From NCBI GenBank assembly GCA_002683825.1, contig NYUD01000063.1, forward strand, positions 1 to 55,579: a DNA stretch of 55,579 nt, given 5' to 3'. The position numbers and the translations under genes are program-made. Under the pieces are notes generated by a model. It did no database searches and was not told the origin of the DNA. It saw only the letters and a program-made list of their open reading frames with translations. Within the stretch, counting starts at the first letter, position 1, and each line of letters begins with the position of its first letter. Of the stretch, positions 43,100 to 52,483 are shown one piece after another. Source of the stretch: Planctomycetota bacterium (lineage in GTDB: Bacteria > Planctomycetota > UBA1135 > GCA-002686595).

Positions 43100-45448
43100 A
43101 TGAAAGTCCATTTCCTACGCCCCCCGATCGTGTTCATCGCCCTTTCCGCCGTCCCGGGTTTCGCACAAGAACGTCGCGCAACCGGGTTCGTGGAAGCCGA
43201 CTACCGAGTGGAAGCTGGTTTGCGAGAGGAGGTTTGGACCGAACAGGCTCTCCTGGAGGCGCGCGACGGCGACGGCGCCGTCGCGTCCCCCATGTACGGC
43301 GTCGGCTCAGGCACGACGGCCGGCGGCCGGCCCGTGTTGATCGGACCCGGTTACCGGCTGGTTTTCGACGAGCCCGGAATCGCGTTCCACCCTGCGCTCG
43401 GCCCCGCCGCGCCGGTGACCCAGGAGCTCGCCTACGAACTGCTCGACGTGCGCGTGGGCGGCGTCGAGCTGTTCTCCGCGACGGATGAGGCCCAACTCCG
43501 ACTCGACGGCATCCGTGCCCACTACGAACATGCGGGCGGAGTCCGCGAATGCTACGAGGCGACCCTCGCCGGTGTCGAGCAGAGCTTCGTCTTCCCCGAG
43601 CGCCCGCTGGCACAAGGGGATCTCGTCGTGCGCGGCCGTCTGAGGACCAACATGCTCGCGGTCGAGGCCCCGGGTGGAGGACTCGCCTTCGAGCTCACGG
43701 GCGTGGGCGGCGTCACCATCGGCGCCGTTTTCGATACCGACTCGTACGCCGCGTCCGCCGAAGGGGAGCCCTCCGCCGTGCTGGGCATCGACGCGGAGGG
43801 GACCACCGCTCGCGGGACGATTCGATTCGACGGAAACCACGTCGAGTACGTGTTGCCCGCTTCCTTCGTCGCCGAGGCGGCCTATCCGCTGGTACTGGAT
43901 CCACTGATCGGTGCCGACGTCCAGGTCTCCGACAGCTCGGAGCGTGACGACCGCGCGGACGCGGCGGCGACGCTGTGCGTCTGGGACGTTGGCTACTCGG
44001 CCATCGACTATGACGTGTACGCGAGGTGGGAGAGCACGTCCATCCACGTAGTTCGTGCAACGGAAGGGATGACCTCCCAGGCTCCCGCGGTCGGCCTCGT
44101 GAAGCGAGCGAACGGCTATGTCATCGCCTGGCAAGAGGGACCCAGCCCCACGAGTGCACTCGACGTGCTTGCGGCCACCGTCCCCGGCCCAGCCGGGCAG
44201 TTCGTCTCGCCGAGTGTCCTGGTGGCCGGCTCGGTGCGGGACGAACGTAGCCCGGCGGTGGGCGGCGATTCGAGGGACTGTTGCTTCTACGAAAGCGCCC
44301 TGATCGTCTGGGCCGAGGAGGGCGAAGGTATCCAGGCGGTCCAGGCCGAAGTCAGCGCGGCGGGCCCGTTGCTCGGCACCACCACGCTGCTCTTCGGGGG
44401 TGATTTCCGGGACCCGACGATCACCAAGAGCGGTGGCGAGCCGGGACGTTACCTGATCGCCGCCGAGAAGTGGTTTGCAACGCCCGCTCCGGGGGACCAC
44501 GACCTTCACTATGGGGTGTACTCCAGCAACCTCACGCCGGTTTCTTTCGAGCGAGCCATGGTGAGCATCGGCACAGACGAGCAGGGGCCGAGTGCCGCCG
44601 GCGATGGGACGACCTTCACCCTCGTCTGGGACGTGGCCCAAGCGGACGCTTCTCCTCTCTTTCCCGACCGTGACATCCTCGCCGCACAGATCGGTCTGGA
44701 CGGAACGATTCTCAATACGCAGGTCGTCAAGGGGGAGGTCGGTATTGACGAGTGCACACCCAGCGCGGCCTGGGCCGGATACCGCACGGCCGTGGCCTGG
44801 GTCGAGGCGCCCAACGGTTCAGTCACCAAGGTGGGTATGACGACCCTCTGCAACGACACCTTCGAGGTTTGCAGCCCCTTGAATTTCATCGATGGGCCCG
44901 CGACCTCTCCACCCACACCCAACTACTACCCGGTCCTGACCTCGGACAAGATCGCCAACCACGAGACAATCTCCGAGGGCGGATCGATCTACTGGACCCG
45001 CGGAAGCGCCATCACGGGATCCCAGTCGATCTTTCGCCAGAACTACGAATCCTACGAGCCGTGGTCTTTCACGAACCTCGGCGGTGGATGTGGGGATGGA
45101 TTCAACATCACGATCGCTGGTCCTCCGGCTATCGGCTACGAAGACTTCTGGTGGCTGGTCGAGGTCCCGCCTCCGACAACGGTCTCCATGATCGTCATGA
45201 ATGCCAAACCGAACGCCGGACCGCCATTCAGCTGCGGACCCTGCGAGCTTCAGCTCGACGTGGGAATGTTGCAGGCCATCCCTTCCAGCTCCGGCTTTTT
45301 CTCGACCCCGATTCCAGGCAACCCGGGTCTGGTGGGGCTCGAGGTCACCGTCCAGTTCTTCGCGTCGCCGACGGTCGCGATGCCTTGCCCGGCACTCGGG
45401 AGCGGTTTTTCGGCATCCAACCGAATTCGGGCCACGGTCGGCTACTGA
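43100..45448 (+). CDS. Large secreted beta-propeller-like protein with planctomycete-type C-terminal module
   Basis: This encodes 782 residues from the ATG at 43100, which begins a signal peptide (MKVHFLRPPIVFIALSAVPGFAQ). Residues about 25-270 form a domain ending VEYVLPASFVAEAAYPLVLD followed by PLIG, the pattern found at the N-terminus of SBBP/propeller proteins (DUF7948-like). The middle has recurring ALIVWAEEGEG, TLVWDVAQ and TAVAWVEA strands, suggesting a beta-propeller. The last 110 residues contain LQAIPSSSGFFSTPIPGNPG and end SNRIRATVGY, a module similar to the end of the CotH protein. The following gene is a diverged paralog. Binding partner unknown. Confidence 0.85.
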   Translation: MKVHFLRPPIVFIALSAVPGFAQERRATGFVEADYRVEAGLREEVWTEQALLEARDGDGAVASPMYGVGSGTTAGGRPVLIGPGYRLVFDEPGIAFHPALGPAAPVTQELAYELLDVRVGGVELFSATDEAQLRLDGIRAHYEHAGGVRECYEATLAGVEQSFVFPERPLAQGDLVVRGRLRTNMLAVEAPGGGLAFELTGVGGVTIGAVFDTDSYAASAEGEPSAVLGIDAEGTTARGTIRFDGNHVEYVLPASFVAEAAYPLVLDPLIGADVQVSDSSERDDRADAAATLCVWDVGYSAIDYDVYARWESTSIHVVRATEGMTSQAPAVGLVKRANGYVIAWQEGPSPTSALDVLAATVPGPAGQFVSPSVLVAGSVRDERSPAVGGDSRDCCFYESALIVWAEEGEGIQAVQAEVSAAGPLLGTTTLLFGGDFRDPTITKSGGEPGRYLIAAEKWFATPAPGDHDLHYGVYSSNLTPVSFERAMVSIGTDEQGPSAAGDGTTFTLVWDVAQADASPLFPDRDILAAQIGLDGTILNTQVVKGEVGIDECTPSAAWAGYRTAVAWVEAPNGSVTKVGMTTLCNDTFEVCSPLNFIDGPATSPPTPNYYPVLTSDKIANHETISEGGSIYWTRGSAITGSQSIFRQNYESYEPWSFTNLGGGCGDGFNITIAGPPAIGYEDFWWLVEVPPPTTVSMIVMNAKPNAGPPFSCGPCELQLDVGMLQAIPSSSGFFSTPIPGNPGLVGLEVTVQFFASPTVAMPCPALGSGFSASNRIRATVGY

Positions 45449-45726
45449 TGGTTGCGCGACGTTCTTCAGGCTGCGTGCGGACCTTGAACGTGCGGGCGCG
45501 CTCATCAGGGGGCCGTCCGCGAGTGTCCGCGCAGAGCTGGAGAGCGTTTCGGAAACGGACCGCTTGGCGGTCTCTTCCTGGCGCCGCGGACAGCGTCCCT
45601 CCGAACCCGTCGGTACGGGCGCTCTCGCATGAAGTGGGCACCGGCGGGTTCGGGGTCGATTCGTATTTTCTTGGCGGGGTGTCGCCGGGAATTGCGTGGA
45701 AGGGGAAACGGAATCCGGAGAAAGCC
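45449..45726. promoter_or_regulatory. Inter-paralog region with leader copy B
   Basis: The last 70 bp (from 45657) match copy A at 42685 and run directly into the start of the second paralog, including its GGAG ribosome site at 45717-45720. A conserved promoter/5' UTR is the simplest reading. Confidence 0.5.
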
Positions 45727-47562
45727 ATGAAGAATTCACTACGTATCACTCAATCGACCCTCCTCCTCATCCTCCTCCAGGCCGGCGTGCAGTCGCAGGC
45801 TCCCGAGCCGTCACGCTCCTTCGGCGAACTCCAGGATCGCACCGTCGTGGCCTTCGAAACCCCTGCCGGGTTCCAGATGGCCGCTGCGCGGTGGTCCGCA
45901 AGCGTCTTTGGAAGGAGGGTCTCCTTCCGAACGGCGGCCAGCAGCGAGGAGCTGTCACTCACCCCGCTCTCGTTCGAGCGCGAGGGCTGGCAGTACGTCC
46001 TCGATCACGGCGTGCTCACGGGGCAGAGCCCCGAGTTGGCGCGTAGCGTCTCGCCCTGGGCGAGCGAGCACTTCGATCTCAGCGCCGAGGGCCTCGAGCT
46101 CTCCTACGTCTTCGAAAACCCCCTCCCGGGGAGCGGTGACCTGGCCGTGCGGCTCGGCGTGGAATCGTCACTGACGGCGCCGGCGGGTACCTTCGGTGAG
46201 GAAGGGCTCGTCTTCCGCCGTGGCCGAACCGTGATCGAGGTCGGTGCGGTCTTGGGTATCGACGCCGACGGCAACACCTGCCCCGGCGAGCTCCACTTCG
46301 ACGGTGACGAGCTCGCTCTCGTGTTGCCCGCCGAGTTCGTCGACGGAGCTTCGTACCCGCTGGTGCTGGATCCGATCGTTCGTCCCCCCGTGCGGATCCG
46401 GACGACGACCAACGACTCGCTCCCCGACGTCGCCTACGACGAGTCGACGGGACTTTGGGCGTGCATCTGGGACCGTGAGTTTCCCGGCCTCCACCTGGTC
46501 TTGATGCAGCGATCGAAATTCGACGGAGTGCCTATCGGCGCACCGATTCTCCTGGGGAACGAACCGGAGTACACAAAGCCGGTGCTGGCGAACTGCACGG
46601 GCGTCGATCGCTTCGTCTTCGCCTACTTGGCGGGTGCGTCCTTGGGAGCCGGTCCGGCCGAGATCGTGTCCGGAACCGTTCGTGCTTCCAGTGGACTCTA
46701 CGAGCGGTCCAAGAACCACACGATCAACCACCCCGTGACGATCGGGTCCATCGACATCGGTGCGAGCCCCCAGGAGCGGGCTCAGATCGTTCTCGGGGCA
46801 AACCCGGGCGATGTCGAGACCATTGCCCTCGAGATTTCGGTGTTTGGCGAGATTCGCGAGCTCGGCCGCAAGGCCCTGCACAACGGCTCGACCTTCTTCG
46901 GTCTTGGCCACGACGTTCAGATCTCGGCGACCTGTGGTCTCGACGGCTTCTGGGCGCTCGGCTGGGAAGTCGAGGACCGGGGTTTCGATCCTGAATTCAT
47001 CAAGGTAGCGATCGTCGATCTCAACGGCTCCATCGTACTACCGGGCCTGGACCTCGAGTTCGAGCCCGACTGGAGTTATCGGGATATCGCCTGTTCGATC
47101 GACCCTACGCCGACGGGCCCGGCCTTGCCGAACTACTTCTACTTTTCCTTTGTCCGCGAATCGGTAAACACGGTAAACCTCGATGAAGTCTGGGTGCGTC
47201 GCATGGGCTACCTGGGCGGCACTCTCTTCTCCGCAGGAATCAACCTCACCCACACCGTCTCGCCCGGCGAACGTGTGGCCGGTACGGCGATCGAGTACTC
47301 GGGCACCGGCCTGGCGGTCGCGTGGCGCGAACGAAGCGCCGTGGGAGACCGCATCCAGGCCACCTCTCTCGACGCGATCACGACCCATCCGTGCGAACCC
47401 GTCGTGCCCATCGCCTTCGGCGACCTGGGTGCCCCGCGCATGTATGCGATCACGGCTTCGGGAACCACCGTGGAACCGGGGCCGGCGCGCATCGTCTGGT
47501 CGGAAGATCCCCCCGGCGCTCCCAGTGCGATCCACAATCTTCTGTGGGAGGCCTGCCCCTGA
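45727..47562 (+). CDS. Secreted paralog of the upstream propeller-like protein
   Basis: This encodes 611 residues from the ATG at 45727, six bases after GGAG. The signal peptide is MKNSLRITQSTLLLILLQAG. The N-terminal domain ends ELHFDGDELALVLPAEFVDG, ASYPLVLDPIVRP, clearly related to the equivalent segment of the preceding gene. The rest alternates strands such as GLWACIWDREFPGLHLVLM, RFVFAYLAGASL and GLAVAWRERS, consistent with repeated propeller blades. Unlike its neighbour it stops after the propeller (IHNLLWEACP) and lacks the C-terminal module. Function unknown. Confidence 0.85.
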   Translation: MKNSLRITQSTLLLILLQAGVQSQAPEPSRSFGELQDRTVVAFETPAGFQMAAARWSASVFGRRVSFRTAASSEELSLTPLSFEREGWQYVLDHGVLTGQSPELARSVSPWASEHFDLSAEGLELSYVFENPLPGSGDLAVRLGVESSLTAPAGTFGEEGLVFRRGRTVIEVGAVLGIDADGNTCPGELHFDGDELALVLPAEFVDGASYPLVLDPIVRPPVRIRTTTNDSLPDVAYDESTGLWACIWDREFPGLHLVLMQRSKFDGVPIGAPILLGNEPEYTKPVLANCTGVDRFVFAYLAGASLGAGPAEIVSGTVRASSGLYERSKNHTINHPVTIGSIDIGASPQERAQIVLGANPGDVETIALEISVFGEIRELGRKALHNGSTFFGLGHDVQISATCGLDGFWALGWEVEDRGFDPEFIKVAIVDLNGSIVLPGLDLEFEPDWSYRDIACSIDPTPTGPALPNYFYFSFVRESVNTVNLDEVWVRRMGYLGGTLFSAGINLTHTVSPGERVAGTAIEYSGTGLAVAWRERSAVGDRIQATSLDAITTHPCEPVVPIAFGDLGAPRMYAITASGTTVEPGPARIVWSEDPPGAPSAIHNLLWEACP

Positions 47563-47592
47563 GAAGAGAGGGCTTCGGGGATGGGCTCGAGT

Positions 47593-50500
47593 TCAACGGG
47601 CCTCGAGTTCCTCCCGCCAGAAGTCGGCGTCTTCGGGCCGCTCCCAGCGACGATACAGCTCGACGAAGTAATGGAGGATCACGGGTTCGTGCTTCCGCAT
47701 GCTCTCCTGTCCGCGGGCGCTCTCTAACGCCAGGGCCAGCACGTGCTCGGCGTCTTCGAAGCGCTCGAGTGTGATGAGCTGGGAGCTGTAGTTGCACAAA
47801 AACCTCAGGTGGGTTTGGCCGGGGAGGTCGGTTTCGATCGTCCGCGCGCCGAGCACCTCTTCGTAGATCGCACAGCCTTCCTCGTGCCTACCGAGCCGGC
47901 CCAGAATCTCGGCGAGCAGGCCGCGGCAACGGCGAAACGTCGGATTCTCTCGCAACGGTTGTGGTATGAGCTCGGTGGCTTCGCTCAGGACACGTTCCGC
48001 CTGGACGAACTCCCCGTTACGCTGCAGCGTTTCACCGAGGTTGATCGCCATGACGATGAGTTTGGGGTCATCGCTGTCCAATACGGAGCGATGGAACCGC
48101 AGGCTTTCGGCAAGGATAGGAGCCGCTTCGTCGAAGCGTTCGAGCGAGGTCAGCGCTGCACCCAGGTTGGCCACGGCTTGCAGAGCATCTTTCGATCCCG
48201 CGCCCAGCCGGCGGACGTAGCCGGCGTGTGCCTCGCGGAGAAGCGGCACGGCGGCCTCGGCTTCGCCGACCTGGAAGTACAGGTAGGCCTGCGCGGCCAG
48301 GCAGTGGAGCGTCAACAGGTGGTCCGGCTCGAGCACCCTTCGGCACCTCTCGAGGGCGTCCTCGAGGTGCCCCTGCGCGTCTTCGTAGCGCCCGTACTTG
48401 GCGAGAAGGAAGCCGAGGTTGCGCTGGACTCCCAACGTGCGTACGTGGTTCGGGCCGAAGAGAGCCAACGTGCTCTCGTATACCGAGCGAGTCGCCTCTT
48501 CGCTCGCCGGCGAAAAACCTTCACTGGAGCGGACGGCCTCCAGGTTGCGGCGCATGGACAGGATCTTGCTGTGCTCGGGCCCGTAGTCTTGCTGATATTT
48601 CTCCAGGGCATACACCATCAGGTCCTCGGCCCGCGCCCACTGTCGGGTTTCGAAATAGACCGCCGCCAGGTCGTTCATTGCGGAGAGCACAAAATCGTGC
48701 TCTTCGCCGTACACGCTGACCATTGCGCCGATTGCTTCGGAGAAAAGGCCCTCGGCCACGTCCATCCTGCCGAGATCGCACTCGATCCGTGCGAGCCGAA
48801 CCACGGAGAGAAGCGTTGCGGGGGCCTGGTCGCCGTCCAGGCGCCGGCGCGTGTCCACGAGTTCGCGCGCCTTTTCGGAGGCGGCCTTCAATTCGCTCTT
48901 GCTGCGAAGGACTCGGATCTCCATCTCCAGGCTCTCCAGGCCGATGGCCGATTCCGGGCCGAACCGTTCGCAGGCGAGCTTGCACAGGGAGCGAATGCGC
49001 TTCGAAGCCGCGTCGACGTCAGAGAGCAGGAGGTCGAGGGACGTGGCCGACAGTTCCAGGCGTAAGAACTCTTGCGAATCGGTGACGCCGGCGTCGGACG
49101 CCAAGGCGCGTCCCCGTTCCAGGGTCTCTTTCGCCTCGTCGAAACAATCGAGTCGAATCTCGGACTCCAGCAGGGTTCCAAGGGCGGCCATGAGCTCGCG
49201 TATGTCGTGCGGCTTGTCGTTCTTCCAGATCTCAAGCGCGTGATCCGCGTGTTCTCTGGCCTTTTTGTAGAGGCCGATGCCGCGGTAGCTGTTGGCGAGC
49301 GAGCCGTGGAGGCTGGCCGCGAGCGGTCCTTCGATCTCGGCCTCGATTTCGGCTGCCAGGCCGTCGAGCAGGTCGGCGACCCGTGCGTTGCTGCCGTCTT
49401 CCTCGGGGAGCACCGAGGCGATTGCCCGCACAAGGACCCGGTTGATCTGCGCTGTTTTATCGGCCTGGGTGGATGCCTGAACGGAATTGAGCGTTGCCAG
49501 AACGAGGCCGCCGGAGAGCGAGACGAGGGCCACGGTGGCGGCCACCGTGGTCGCACGATGGCGGCGAACGAACTTTCGCAGCCGATAGGTGGTGCTCGGG
49601 CGTCGCGCCAGGACGGGCTCGTCGGCGAGGTAGCGCTCGATGTCACGCGCGAAGTCTGCGACCGACCCGTAGCGCCGTTCCGGTTCCTTTTCCAGGGCGC
49701 GCAGCAGAATCCACCCGAGATCGTCTTTCACCACGCCGGCGACGCGCGGCTCTTCGTGATGAACGGTTTCCGTCGCTTCGGTGACGCTCAGGCCATCCAA
49801 TTCGTAGGGTCGCCGTCCGCAGAGGAGCTCGAACAGGATCAAGCCCAGCGAATACACGTCGGTGCGCACGTCGATGTCGCCCGGTGAGCCCGACAGTTGT
49901 TCGGGGCTCATGTATGCCAGTGTGCCGACGATCTCGCCCGTCCGTGTCCTTGACGAATCCTGGCCGACCGCGCGCGCGATACCGAAGTCGATGACCTTGG
50001 GCCTTCCACCTGCGTCGATGAGCACGTTCGCGGGTTTCAGGTCGCGGTGAATCACGCCCTTCTTGTGCGCATATTGAACGGCGTCGGCGATGGCGAGAAA
50101 CAGTTCGAGCGTGGCGCGCTCGTCCAGGGATCGGGAAGACGCGTAGCTGGTGACGTCGCGGGCCTTCTCGACGTACTCCATGGAGAAGTACGGCGTCTCC
50201 ACGCCCAGGCCCGTCGTATGCAGGCCTGTCTCAAAGATCTGTGCGATGCCGGGGTGGCGCAGGTGAGCCAGCACTTCGATCTCCCAGGCGAAGCGTTCCA
50301 GCGCCTTTGGAGCCAGGAGTCCCGCGTTCATCATCTTGAGCGCGACACGACGGCGGGGGTTTCTTTGCTCGGCCTCGAAGACCGTACCCATCCCGCCCGT
50401 GGCGATCGGAGCCACGATCCTGCATCCGCCGATCTCGTCGCCTGCGTCAGATTGCGACAAGGTTGCCAGGGACCGGGAGGGAGGCTCGAGGAAGCCGTCG

Positions 50501-50658
50501 GCGTCGAGCTCATCGGCCTCCAGCAGCTTGAGGACTTCGCGATGCATTCGAGCATCCTCGGCCGCCAGCTTTTCCAGGGCCGCGGTGCGCTCGCCGCCGG
50601 CGAGAGGCGCGATCGCCTCGAACGTGGCTCGGACCTCCGCCCAGCTCGTACCGCTCAC
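47593..50658 (-). CDS. Hanks-type serine/threonine protein kinase with TPR-rich C-terminus
   Basis: This encodes 1021 residues from a GTG at 50658 overlapping the sigma-factor stop (GTGA). The kinase domain (about 77-345) is complete: glycine loop IATGGMGTVF (85-94), K108, HRDLKPAN (204-211), DFG (224-226) and SPEQ at 251. A single membrane segment at about 377-398 should place the kinase in the cytoplasm and the remaining 620 residues outside. That part is a series of TPR-like helices (for example AVYFETRQWARAEDLMVYAL, FLLAKYGRYEDAQGHLEDAL). Planctomycetes commonly pair such kinases with ECF sigma factors, and this one may control its partner's activity. Confidence 0.95.
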   Translation of the reverse strand: MSGTSWAEVRATFEAIAPLAGGERTAALEKLAAEDARMHREVLKLLEADELDADGFLEPPSRSLATLSQSDAGDEIGGCRIVAPIATGGMGTVFEAEQRNPRRRVALKMMNAGLLAPKALERFAWEIEVLAHLRHPGIAQIFETGLHTTGLGVETPYFSMEYVEKARDVTSYASSRSLDERATLELFLAIADAVQYAHKKGVIHRDLKPANVLIDAGGRPKVIDFGIARAVGQDSSRTRTGEIVGTLAYMSPEQLSGSPGDIDVRTDVYSLGLILFELLCGRRPYELDGLSVTEATETVHHEEPRVAGVVKDDLGWILLRALEKEPERRYGSVADFARDIERYLADEPVLARRPSTTYRLRKFVRRHRATTVAATVALVSLSGGLVLATLNSVQASTQADKTAQINRVLVRAIASVLPEEDGSNARVADLLDGLAAEIEAEIEGPLAASLHGSLANSYRGIGLYKKAREHADHALEIWKNDKPHDIRELMAALGTLLESEIRLDCFDEAKETLERGRALASDAGVTDSQEFLRLELSATSLDLLLSDVDAASKRIRSLCKLACERFGPESAIGLESLEMEIRVLRSKSELKAASEKARELVDTRRRLDGDQAPATLLSVVRLARIECDLGRMDVAEGLFSEAIGAMVSVYGEEHDFVLSAMNDLAAVYFETRQWARAEDLMVYALEKYQQDYGPEHSKILSMRRNLEAVRSSEGFSPASEEATRSVYESTLALFGPNHVRTLGVQRNLGFLLAKYGRYEDAQGHLEDALERCRRVLEPDHLLTLHCLAAQAYLYFQVGEAEAAVPLLREAHAGYVRRLGAGSKDALQAVANLGAALTSLERFDEAAPILAESLRFHRSVLDSDDPKLIVMAINLGETLQRNGEFVQAERVLSEATELIPQPLRENPTFRRCRGLLAEILGRLGRHEEGCAIYEEVLGARTIETDLPGQTHLRFLCNYSSQLITLERFEDAEHVLALALESARGQESMRKHEPVILHYFVELYRRWERPEDADFWREELEAR

Positions 50659-51218
50659 GGCCGACTCCCTTCGAGTCGCTTCAAGAGCCAGGCGCGCGCC
50701 GTTCGCCAGCTACGCTCGATCGTTCGCAACGACCGGCCCTGGAGGCGCGCCACCTCTTCGTGGCCCAGGCCGCCAAAGAAGTGCAGCTCGACGAGCTCGG
50801 CCAGCGGGGGATCCATGGCCGCGAGTTCTTCGAGGGCTTCCTCGAGGTTGACGAGGTCGATCGCCCGCTCTTCGAACGAGAGGACGACGTTTTCGAGGGG
50901 CAAGCGCTCCCGCCCTTCCGTTCGCTTTTGAGCCCCGCGCCGGCGTGCATGATCGACCAGGACCGAGCGCATCGCCTTGGCAGCGATACTCAGGAAGTGC
51001 GTCCGCCCCTCGAAGGTCCTTCCGCCCCGGAACACTCGCATCCACGCCTCGTTGACGAGGGCCGTCGGCTGAAGTGTGTGGTCCGCTCGCCCCGGAGCCA
51101 TCGCCTGCTCGGCGAGGGTGTGCAACTGTCCGTAGACGAGCGGAGCCAGCTCCTCGCCGGCCCTTGCGTCGCCTTCCCGTAGCCTGCCAAGGAGGCGTGT
51201 TACCTTCGACTCGAGCAT
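50655..51218 (-). CDS. ECF-type RNA polymerase sigma factor
   Basis: This encodes 187 residues. Region 2 includes LQPTALVNEAWMRVFRGG and FLSIAAKAMRSVLVDHARRR, the signature of the Planctomycetes-enriched Sigma70_ECF family (PF07638); region 4 is ELVELHFFGGLGHEEVARLQ with the recognition helix RSLRTIERSWRTARAWL. It has no anti-sigma gene; instead it is translationally coupled to a membrane kinase, which suggests control by phosphorylation or a signal relay. The ATG at 51218 overlaps the end of an upstream frame by 19 bp. Confidence 0.95.
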   Translation of the reverse strand: MLESKVTRLLGRLREGDARAGEELAPLVYGQLHTLAEQAMAPGRADHTLQPTALVNEAWMRVFRGGRTFEGRTHFLSIAAKAMRSVLVDHARRRGAQKRTEGRERLPLENVVLSFEERAIDLVNLEEALEELAAMDPPLAELVELHFFGGLGHEEVARLQGRSLRTIERSWRTARAWLLKRLEGSRP

Positions 51219-51370
51219 CGCTTCCGATCATAGGACGTCCCTTGGGCCCATGGTGCGTCTTGCGTGATCGCCTGTTGAGGGCCGCAGTTCCGGGAGAGCG
51301 CCGGGGAGGCGGCGAGGACGACGGCGATCGGGTCCGAAGCGAACACGCGAAGCATGGATGAGTGGGCCAT
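51200..51370 (-). CDS. Possible 56-residue small ORF with strong ribosome site
   Basis: AGGAG at 51383-51379 stands eight bases before the ATG at 51370, and the ORF runs to a stop inside the sigma-factor start. The product (MAHSSMLRVFASDP, then a short hydrophobic stretch) has no recognised family. It shares the frame of the interrupted propeller gene, so it could be its tail or an independent leader-type peptide for the sigma/kinase pair. Confidence 0.3.
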   Translation of the reverse strand: MAHSSMLRVFASDPIAVVLAASPALSRNCGPQQAITQDAPWAQGTSYDRKRCSSRR

Positions 51371-52465
51371 GGCGGTGTCTCCTGGGTGTCCGGCGAGGGG
51401 AGGCCGGGCGGCGGCCTCACGTGCTCGCGCAGGAAGAAGGTTGGGTGGTGCCCCGAAATCAGTCCGGTGCCCAGGCTCCCAATATTCGAAGCGAGAGATC
51501 GCCGCCGAGGGGGTCGTGGAAAACGGCCATTCACGCAGGCAAGCGCAGTCGCTTGGCCGCCCATTCGTGGCATGGCCGACCAGGGGTGTGCCCGAGCCAT
51601 CCTCGAGGGGGCACTGGCCGGGTCCCATGCCGTTGGAGCAGAGATCGACGATCTCGTAGTTCCCCACCAGCGGGTCCACCTCGAAGGTCGGTTCGCCCGG
51701 CACATCGCCCTGGTTCAAAAGGAGCAACGACTGGTGCGTCGAGCGGTTCACGAGGTACAGGTCGTCTCTCCCGTCGAGATCCGCATCCGCGACCGCCATG
51801 GCGAAGAAGTCGAACGTGAACAGATCGAGCTGAGCTTCGTCGGGATCGGTCGGCCCGCTGTCCACGGGCAGGAGGTCGTGCAGTCCCGTGTACTCGTAGA
51901 GAACCGCCAGCCGATCGAAGGCGAAGTCGTTCTCCCGAAAGATGGCCAGGGAGCCGCCGTCGATCGGCGGACCCACCGTCACCGGGATCGAAAAGATGAG
52001 CGTTCCCGCGAGATCGCAGACGTGGATTCCATCCGTTCGCAGGACGGCCAGGTGGTTCTCGAACGCCCCATCCCAGTCGACGACGACGAAATCGAACACC
52101 TGTGCGGTCATCGGGATGACCGTCTCGACGGGTGTTTCCGAACGAACGCTCTCGAGGATCAGAAGGTCGCCGCTCGCCGACAGCCCCACGAGGTCTTCGA
52201 AGCCGTCCCGGGTGACGTCTCCGACCTTCACGCGCGTTGCGCCCGGCCACGAAGGGGCGTTCGCCAGGCTGATCTCCTGTACGTCGTAGTTGCCCGCGTC
52301 ATAGCCGCTGAGGAGCGTGATCCCGCTCCCGTTGACGACGACGATGGTGTCCTCCTCGGCCGCCGTCGCTTCCAGGATCGCGACATCGTTGGCGAAAAGA
52401 TCGATCTCGAACATCGACTGGTAGAAAGCCGGGCCGTAGACGACGACCGGCTTGGGACCGTTCAA
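51200..52465 (-). CDS. VCBS/FG-GAP-like secreted protein, downstream part of a TGA-interrupted gene
   Basis: The frame continues directly from a signal-peptide ORF beginning at 52654 but is cut by a TGA at 52484-52486; the TTG at 52465 is only the next possible start. The sequence (VKVGDVTRDGFEDLVGLSAS, VVVDWDGAFENHLAVL, AVADADLDGRDDLYLVNRST) contains repeated D-x-D-x-D-G-x-D loops of FG-GAP/VCBS propellers. From about residue 300 onward (LVGHATNGRPSDCACLREW) the composition changes and no longer resembles a propeller, so a second lesion such as a frameshift near 51600 is possible. The true C-terminus is uncertain. Confidence 0.6.
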   Translation of the reverse strand: MNGPKPVVVYGPAFYQSMFEIDLFANDVAILEATAAEEDTIVVVNGSGITLLSGYDAGNYDVQEISLANAPSWPGATRVKVGDVTRDGFEDLVGLSASGDLLILESVRSETPVETVIPMTAQVFDFVVVDWDGAFENHLAVLRTDGIHVCDLAGTLIFSIPVTVGPPIDGGSLAIFRENDFAFDRLAVLYEYTGLHDLLPVDSGPTDPDEAQLDLFTFDFFAMAVADADLDGRDDLYLVNRSTHQSLLLLNQGDVPGEPTFEVDPLVGNYEIVDLCSNGMGPGQCPLEDGSGTPLVGHATNGRPSDCACLREWPFSTTPSAAISRFEYWEPGHRTDFGAPPNLLPARAREAAARPPLAGHPGDTAMAHSSMLRVFASDPIAVVLAASPALSRNCGPQQAITQDAPWAQGTSYDRKRCSSRR

Positions 52466-52483
52466 GACGACCGCATCGGGCAG

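Noticed and set aside
42209..43111. Long minus-strand ORF in the intergenic region
   Set aside because: Low-complexity Arg/Pro/Ser product, no ribosome site, and overlaps the signal peptide of a convincing plus-strand gene.
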